A stretch of DNA of 11,113 bases. Source: Tannerella sp. GTDB taxonomy: Bacteria; Bacteroidota; Bacteroidia; Bacteroidales; Tannerellaceae. The DNA lies in NCBI GenBank assembly GCA_031262895.1, contig JAISGW010000051.1, positions 1 through 11,113 of the forward strand. The letters run 5' to 3'. Below are positions 6,581-11,113 of the stretch, one piece after another. How positions within the stretch are numbered: the stretch's first letter is position 1; each line of letters begins with the position of its first letter. The translations under genes and the position numbers were made by a program. The notes below the pieces were generated by a model. It saw only the letters and a list, made by a program, of their open reading frames with translations. It had not been told where the DNA came from and did no database searches.

Positions 6581-6769
6581 TCATACTTTAGATTTATTAC
6601 ATGTATATGTTGGATTACAATATATTATATGCTTATATATAGGATAAATAAAGGTATTCCTTCTCTCGAAAGCTGCCACTTCAGCACGCGCTGTAGGGTA
6701 CTGCATACGATAAAGAATCACTTGGCTCTTACTGTCGTCAAAGCCGTGTGATACAAATGGATTTGTTAT
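6581..6769 (-). other. In-frame open stretch after SNF2 stop; possible remnant
   Basis: Directly after the SNF2 TAA, the same - strand frame stays open for 62 codons to a TGA at 6581-6583. The part at about 6650-6755 is much richer in G+C than its surroundings. It translates to protein-like sequence (VSHGFDDSKSQVI, then LYRMQYPTARAEVAAFE). It has no good start codon near its upstream end. The same DNA can fold on itself: ATCAC (6717-6721) with GTGAT (6748-6752), and GGCT (6724-6727) with AGCC (6742-6745). It could be the fragment of a lost gene, a former C-terminal extension of the SNF2 protein, or a structured RNA or repeat. Confidence 0.3.
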
Positions 6770-9673
6770 TTAATCAAGAAACATTTGGATTAGTTCTTCT
6801 TGATTCGGCATGTTTCCATAAGGTGTATTTACAAATGTATCATACAAATCTTTCTTGCCAGCTTGCAACAGGAGTATTTTCTCTTCTATCGTATTAAAAC
6901 TGATAAAGCGGCAGGCAATGACCGGCTTGGTTTGTCCGATACGATGCGCTCTGGCCAACGCTTGCATTTCAGCGGCTGGATTCCACCAAGGATCAAGTAT
7001 AAAGGCATAATCGGCGGCGGTTAGATTCAATCCGGTAGAACCGGCCTTTAAGGAAATCAGGAAGCAAAAGCAATCTTCCTGTTGCGAAAAGCGTCGGATT
7101 TCTTCTTCCCGATGGAAGGTCTGTCCTGTCAGAAGGGCATACTTCCAGTTCTTTTCAATGAAAGCATGCTCCACAAGCTTCAATTGCTTTACATAAGAAG
7201 AAAAAATCAACACCTTATGCCCACCGGCTTTCAAAATTTCGAGTCGGCGGAATATTTCATTCATCTTACCTGAGTCGCCTTTATAATCCGCATCTACCAT
7301 TTTGGGATGATTGGCCAATTGGCGTAACAGGTTCAACCCTTGCAAAGCAAGGATATTCCATCGTTGCCGGTCTTTTTGATTGGCACTATCTTCTTTTTCC
7401 GCCAACATTTGGTTACGGATACGGTTTTTCTCTTTCTCATAAGCTTCCCTGTGCACTTCCGTCATTTCACAGTAAACAATTTCTTGGGAAAGGAGCGGCA
7501 GTTCAGGCGTCACTTCTTCTTTTGTCCGGCGTAAAAGGAAAGGGCGGAGCATTTTCTTCAGTAGCAGTTCCTTTTCCGTATCCTTTTCTTTTATAGGTTG
7601 CATGAATGTTTCTTTGAAAGTGTGGTAATCGCCAAGCAGTCCTTCATTGACGAAATTGAACTGCGCCCATAAATCTTCCAAGGAGTTTTCAAGAGGAGTG
7701 CCGGTCAATGCAAACCGACTGGCAGCTTGTAGCTGCCTTACCGCCTTATATATTTGTGATTCGGGATTTTTGATGTATTGACTTTCATCAAGGATAAGCA
7801 ATTGGAACGGGTAAGTGCTTAGAGAGGCGATGTCCTTACGAACAATGCCGTAAGAAGTGAGTACGGCTTGATAATGTTCAAAATGAAGAGGCTGCTTCAA
7901 CCGATTGTTACCATTGTATACAAGCGTATGCAGACAGGGAGCAAACCTTTGCAATTCATTTTTCCAGTTGTGTAATAAAGAAGTTGGAACTATAATCAAA
8001 GAGGCAGGAGTGGTGGTTTGTGCAGTTTGGAAAAAGGAAAGTTGTCCGTCAGCTTCAACGGTATCTCTCTCTTGGATACGTTGGTAAACATACTGCAACA
8101 GACAAATGCTTTGCAAGGTTTTCCCTAATCCCATATCGTCGGCCAAGCAGCCGCCGAAACCATTCTCATACAAATGCGCCAGCCATTGGAAGCCCATTTT
8201 CTGGTAATTTCTCAGTTTGGCTTTGATGCCGGGAGGAATGGCCGGGGGCGAAGCGGGAGGTGTCAACAATTGTTTCAATGCCTCTTCCTTTTTCGGAGAA
8301 ATATCTCCGGCCAGCATATCTTTCAACAAGACGGCGTGTATTTTCCGCATTCGAAAGCCTTCTTTTTCTTCTTTGCCCAACTTGAACAGTGCCGCGTATT
8401 TACGGAACCACGCTTCCGGAAGGACCAGCAACTTTCCGTCAGGTAAGAGGAAATCTCGGTTGCCATTCAATATTTGCCGGCGAAAACGCTGAAAGGGAAT
8501 CCGTTCATCTCCGATGACAGCCACGATGTGCAGGTCGAACCAGTCGATTTTCTCTTCGATTTCAGCTTCTACACGTATGTTTCCCAAGAAATATTTTTGT
8601 TCCAGTGCCTGTTCGATGCGAAAACCCGGTAAATGTCCGTCGTTTTGATGCAGCCATTCAAGCAAACTGTATGGGGCGGACTCACTATCACGCTTCAGCA
8701 CGTAATGGTTCGTCCGTTTACAGGTCAGGCCGGCCCTTTCCAGCCGTCCGAGGCAGTCGGTTTCCCAAACCTCGTCGCGTTGATAATAGCAGATTTTCCC
8801 ATCATCGCCGATCCAAATCACCTTTTTCCGTCCTTGGTCCGGGCGGATACGTCCGTCTTTGCCGTATTTGAACCAGAGCAACAGGACGAGCCGGTTGTTG
8901 AAATCCTTTTCAAGCGTAAGGATGGCTTCCTTTTCCGGCTTCACCTCCTGCAGGGGGATGCCTTTGAGCCTGACCTCGTATTGCCGCATGACCTTCTTGA
9001 CGAAGGTTTTCAGGTAAATGCTTTCCGAACGCGGGGGCACCTCGACATAGGCTTTGTCGAAAAAGGGCTGCAGTTTTTTCGATTCGATATTTTCCACGCA
9101 ATGAATTTCGTCCCCGATGAGCACGACGCTCGGCTTTTCGGAAAGTATGGCGACCGGTTGTGTTTGCAAGGAAATCTCGCGGCCGGCATGGGAAAGGACG
9201 ATAAAATAACGGAAGCCTTTTTCGTCTTTCACGAAATTGAACAGGCATTCCGTATGCGAGGGAGCCAGATGCAGTCGCGAATTTTCATGCAGGAAGGCGC
9301 CCGACATCTTTTCCCGAAGGAAAACAGGCGTGTCGGTTTGGCGGACAAGTTCCAGCATTTTACGATTGTTGCTTTCTATGTGGGGACGGATGTAAGTGTC
9401 CACCGTTTCCCGGCTCAATTCCTTTTTGAATTCGGCGAAGTCTTTCTTTTTAGAATAAGTGTGCATCAAGGCTTGGTCGGACATATCATCGGCCAGCGCA
9501 ATCAAGTTGAGCTGTTCAGTCGACAAGCGGCCTTTGGCCTTTTCTTCCGACAAGGAAGGGGAACCGAGGATGTGCAGGTAGCCCGTTTCGGCAGGTTCTG
9601 CCATACGCGCGTTAAACTTCCAGCCGAAGAGCGGATGCAAGGAAAGGACCAGTATCAGTTCGTCTTTCTCCAT
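6770..9673 (-). CDS. SNF2-family DNA helicase/ATPase
   Basis: 967 aa from the ATG at 9673 (MEKDELILVL). The frame extends 13 codons to a TTG at 9712, but that TTG is the -33 box of the gene's own promoter. The C-terminal half is a complete Swi2/Snf2 ATPase: LRNYQKMGFQWL (about 487-498), Walker A DDMGLGKT (512-519), motif Ia-like IIVPTSLLHNW (560-570), motif II DESQ (629-632), motif III LTGTPLENS (656-664), motif IV KVLIFSSY (820-827), motif V GSTGLNLTAAD (878-888) and motif VI QALARAHRIGQ (904-914). The N-terminal 480 residues have no domain I recognise, and no SWIM zinc-finger cysteine pattern is visible. Such proteins translocate on double-stranded DNA and remodel protein-DNA complexes or RNA polymerase. 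No methylase, nuclease or DISARM partner is nearby, so the specific role is open. Confidence 0.93.
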   Translation of the reverse strand: MEKDELILVLSLHPLFGWKFNARMAEPAETGYLHILGSPSLSEEKAKGRLSTEQLNLIALADDMSDQALMHTYSKKKDFAEFKKELSRETVDTYIRPHIESNNRKMLELVRQTDTPVFLREKMSGAFLHENSRLHLAPSHTECLFNFVKDEKGFRYFIVLSHAGREISLQTQPVAILSEKPSVVLIGDEIHCVENIESKKLQPFFDKAYVEVPPRSESIYLKTFVKKVMRQYEVRLKGIPLQEVKPEKEAILTLEKDFNNRLVLLLWFKYGKDGRIRPDQGRKKVIWIGDDGKICYYQRDEVWETDCLGRLERAGLTCKRTNHYVLKRDSESAPYSLLEWLHQNDGHLPGFRIEQALEQKYFLGNIRVEAEIEEKIDWFDLHIVAVIGDERIPFQRFRRQILNGNRDFLLPDGKLLVLPEAWFRKYAALFKLGKEEKEGFRMRKIHAVLLKDMLAGDISPKKEEALKQLLTPPASPPAIPPGIKAKLRNYQKMGFQWLAHLYENGFGGCLADDMGLGKTLQSICLLQYVYQRIQERDTVEADGQLSFFQTAQTTTPASLIIVPTSLLHNWKNELQRFAPCLHTLVYNGNNRLKQPLHFEHYQAVLTSYGIVRKDIASLSTYPFQLLILDESQYIKNPESQIYKAVRQLQAASRFALTGTPLENSLEDLWAQFNFVNEGLLGDYHTFKETFMQPIKEKDTEKELLLKKMLRPFLLRRTKEEVTPELPLLSQEIVYCEMTEVHREAYEKEKNRIRNQMLAEKEDSANQKDRQRWNILALQGLNLLRQLANHPKMVDADYKGDSGKMNEIFRRLEILKAGGHKVLIFSSYVKQLKLVEHAFIEKNWKYALLTGQTFHREEEIRRFSQQEDCFCFLISLKAGSTGLNLTAADYAFILDPWWNPAAEMQALARAHRIGQTKPVIACRFISFNTIEEKILLLQAGKKDLYDTFVNTPYGNMPNQEELIQMFLD

Positions 9674-9681
9674 TTCGCCTG

Positions 9682-9712
9682 CAAAAATAAGAAAGCACGG
9701 CGTCCTCCCCAA
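9682..9712 (-). promoter_or_regulatory. Promoter of the SNF2 gene
   Basis: On the - strand, TTG (9712-9710), a 20-bp spacer and TATTTTTG (9689-9682) match the Bacteroides promoter consensus. The -7 box ends only 8 bases before the ATG at 9673, so the predicted leader is just a few bases, nearly leaderless. The distance makes translation from the TTG at 9712 unlikely. Confidence 0.65.
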
Positions 9713-9725
9713 GCCAATTCCTACA

Positions 9726-9733
9726 TACCTTTG
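9726..9733 (+). promoter_or_regulatory. -7 box for the rhamnosidase gene
   Basis: TACCTTTG is an exact TAnnTTTG match 22 bases upstream of the ATG at 9756, predicting a leader of about 18 bases. There is no TTG at the normal -33 distance, so a regulator may be needed. It lies 13 bp from the -33 box of the divergent SNF2 promoter. Confidence 0.55.
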
Positions 9734-9755
9734 TTCATCTAAAAACCTGATTCAA

Positions 9756-11113
9756 ATGAAAAAGCTTTTTTCTTTCTGTTGTGTGTCTCTTTTCCTGTGG
9801 GTATTGGCAGCCTGTTCGGAGGCGCGTTTCGCGGGAAAGGTAGACGAATTGCGCTGCGAAGACCTGGAGAATCCCTTAGGTTTGGATTGCAGTGTTCCCC
9901 GCCTGAGCTGGCAAATCACTTCCCGACAAGCGCAGGTAATGCAAACGGCTTACTGTATCCTGGTAGCCTCTTCGCTGGAAAAGCTCGAGGCCGGGAAAGG
10001 CGATTGCTGGGATTCCGGCAAAGTGAACAGCGACTCTTCCCTCTGGATTCCTTATGGGGGTAAGACCCTTCAGAGTCGCAGCGGCTATTATTGGAAAGTG
10101 CGCGTCTGGACGAACAAGGGCATGAGCGATTGGAGCGAACCCGCCTGCTGGACTACCGGCCTGATGCACCCCTCCGACTGGAAGGCGCAATGGATAGGCC
10201 TTGACAAGAGCTATTCTTCCGACCGCCTTGAAGGCAGCACGCGCCTGGCCGCCCGTTACCTGCGCAAGGAATTTCAATTGCAAGGGAAACCCGTGTCGCG
10301 TGCCATGCTTTATCTCTCCGGGTTGGGCCTTTACGAGGCTTATGTCAACGGGAAAAACGTGGACGAAGGGCAGGCGCTCTCGCCGGCTCCGACCGACTAC
10401 TCGAAGGTCGTCAAATACAACACCTTCGATCTCACCTCCGTCCTGAAGCCGGGCGACAATGCCATCGGCGTCGTCTTGGGCAACGGCCGTTTCTTTTCCA
10501 TGCGGCAGCCGGGCATCCGGCAGTTCGGCTTCCCTAAGCTGATTCTCCAGTTGGAGGTCAATTATGCCGACGGTTCGAGACAGCTCGTCGTGAGCGACAC
10601 GACCTGGCGGGTGACGGCCGATGGCCCCATCCGTGCCAACAGCGAGTTTGACGGCGAGGAATACGACGCCCGTATGGAAATGCCCGGCTGGAACGCACCC
10701 GGCTTCGACGCGTCCCGCTGGTTGCCGGCTGAAGCCGTGCAGGCGCCCGGCGGCCGCTTGGAAGGACAGGAGAACCGCAATATCCGCGTCATGGCCCACG
10801 TGCATCCCGTGAAGATTTCCCAACTGAAGCCCGGCGTCTATATTATGGATATGGGGCAAAACATGGTGGGCCGGCTGCAGATGAGCGTAGTGGGGAAGGC
10901 CGGGCAGCAGGTGACCTTGCGTTTCGCCGAAACCCTGAAGCCCGACGGCTCGCTTTATACAGCTAACCTCCGCTCGGCGCAGGCTACCGACAAATATACG
11001 CTCCGCGGCCATGACTTCAGGCCCGAGGTCTGGCATCCCGACTTCACCTACCACGGCTTCCGCTTCGTGGAAATCACGGGCTATCCAGGCAAACCCTCCA
11101 TCGGCAACTTCGA
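9756..11113 (+). CDS. GH78 alpha-L-rhamnosidase lipoprotein (5' part)
   Basis: The frame is open from the ATG at 9756 to the window end: 452 codons plus two bases, with the 3' end missing. Family members are usually 900 residues or more, so about half is seen. Residues 1-20 form a lipoprotein signal peptide with lipobox LAAC (Cys20), placing it in the outer envelope. Residues 26-135 look like the N-terminal beta-sandwich (NPLGLDCSVPRLSWQI, then YYWKVRVWTNKG). Residues 145-330 match the rhamnosidase N domain (YLSGLGLYEAYVNGK, VVLGNGRFF). From about 345 comes the concanavalin-like domain with MDMGQNMVGRLQM (365-377) and TYHGFRFVEITGYPG (431-445). The catalytic (alpha/alpha)6 barrel with its acidic residues is outside the window. 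Its role is to release terminal alpha-L-rhamnose from pectin (rhamnogalacturonan) or plant glycosides. It probably heads a carbohydrate-utilisation locus to the right. Confidence 0.93.
   Translation, partial: MKKLFSFCCVSLFLWVLAACSEARFAGKVDELRCEDLENPLGLDCSVPRLSWQITSRQAQVMQTAYCILVASSLEKLEAGKGDCWDSGKVNSDSSLWIPYGGKTLQSRSGYYWKVRVWTNKGMSDWSEPACWTTGLMHPSDWKAQWIGLDKSYSSDRLEGSTRLAARYLRKEFQLQGKPVSRAMLYLSGLGLYEAYVNGKNVDEGQALSPAPTDYSKVVKYNTFDLTSVLKPGDNAIGVVLGNGRFFSMRQPGIRQFGFPKLILQLEVNYADGSRQLVVSDTTWRVTADGPIRANSEFDGEEYDARMEMPGWNAPGFDASRWLPAEAVQAPGGRLEGQENRNIRVMAHVHPVKISQLKPGVYIMDMGQNMVGRLQMSVVGKAGQQVTLRFAETLKPDGSLYTANLRSAQATDKYTLRGHDFRPEVWHPDFTYHGFRFVEITGYPGKPSIGNF

Larger units (their letters stand above)
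6204..6769. other. AT-rich intergenic region, no clear gene
   Basis: This 566-bp stretch lies between the HTH gene and the SNF2 stop. Apart from the HTH promoter (6232-6262) I see no convincing start codon, promoter, tRNA or CRISPR. Most of it is very AT-rich: 13 of 60 bases are G or C at 6601-6660, but 29 of 60 at 6661-6720. It holds inverted repeats at 6474-6500 and 6525-6566 and a stem-like GC-richer patch at 6717-6752, listed separately. Small open frames on both strands (for example 6055-6339 on the - strand) look like chance. Confidence 0.6.

Noticed and set aside
6753..6766. ACAAAT/ATTTGT inverted repeat as the SNF2 terminator
   Set aside because: It is only a 6-bp AT stem with a two-base loop and no T-run, too weak to call a terminator.
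6222..6769. CRISPR array, insertion sequence or tRNA in the AT-rich gap
   Set aside because: No regularly spaced direct repeats, no transposase fragment with terminal repeats, and no cloverleaf with a T-loop GTTCAA-like motif could be seen.
6770..9673. SNF2 gene as part of a DISARM or other phage-defence island
   Set aside because: DISARM needs a methylase plus DUF1998 and helicase partners. The neighbours here are an HTH gene, an AT-rich gap and a rhamnosidase, and no nuclease, methylase or integrase is present.
8633..9742. 369-codon open frame on the + strand opposite the SNF2 N-terminal half
   Set aside because: It lies fully antisense to a clear SNF2 gene, has no recognisable domain or promoter, and its residues read like a reverse-strand shadow.
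9876..11054. 392-codon - strand frame opposite the rhamnosidase
   Set aside because: The + strand frame has unmistakable GH78 motifs and a lipoprotein signal. The antisense frame is a by-product of GC-rich codon use.

Overview
This window comes from a member of the Bacteroidota, most likely the order Bacteroidales. The promoters I can see are of the Bacteroides type (-7 box TAnnTTTG, in two cases with a TTG/TTTG -33 box 19-20 bp upstream). The gene content also fits: a BspA-like leucine-rich-repeat protein, a 6-bladed beta-propeller lipoprotein, a short HTH protein of a kind common in this group, and a lipoprotein GH78 rhamnosidase. Genus cannot be fixed from the sequence alone. Coding DNA on the left and far right is GC-rich, while the one large intergenic region is strongly AT-rich.

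Layout. Positions 1-3873 (+ strand) look like one operon: the tail of an unidentified upstream gene, dihydroorotase (pyrC, 35-1381), a secreted BspA-like LRR protein (1378-2682, overlapping pyrC by ATGA) and a beta-propeller lipoprotein (2698-3873). Converging on it from the - strand are pyrD (3927-4844) and pyrK (start corrected to 5614), which overlap by 13 bp and are driven by a promoter just upstream of pyrK. Further upstream on the - strand is an HTH protein (5676-6203) with its own consensus promoter. A roughly 570-bp gene-poor AT-rich stretch (6204-6769) follows. It holds several inverted repeats and a GC-richer, coding-like or RNA-like patch. Next is a large SNF2-family helicase/ATPase on the - strand (6770-9673). 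A compact 82-bp divergent promoter region (9674-9755) separates it from the 5' part of a GH78 alpha-L-rhamnosidase lipoprotein on the + strand (9756 to the window end, incomplete).

How the genes work together. PyrC makes dihydroorotate from carbamoyl aspartate. PyrD/PyrK (class 1B dihydroorotate dehydrogenase) oxidise it to orotate with NAD+ as acceptor, so steps 3 and 4 of de novo UMP synthesis are encoded on opposite strands, with two exported proteins between them. The rhamnosidase probably begins or belongs to a plant-glycan utilisation locus lying mainly to the right. The SNF2 protein and the HTH protein have no evident partners here.

I did not find a convincing new defence or mobile system. 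The least explained piece is the gene-poor stretch 6204-6769, especially 6581-6769 just downstream of the SNF2 gene. Several usual start choices need correction: pyrK, the HTH gene and the SNF2 gene all have longer open frames upstream of the starts chosen here, and the longer frames overlap promoter elements or lack a plausible leader.
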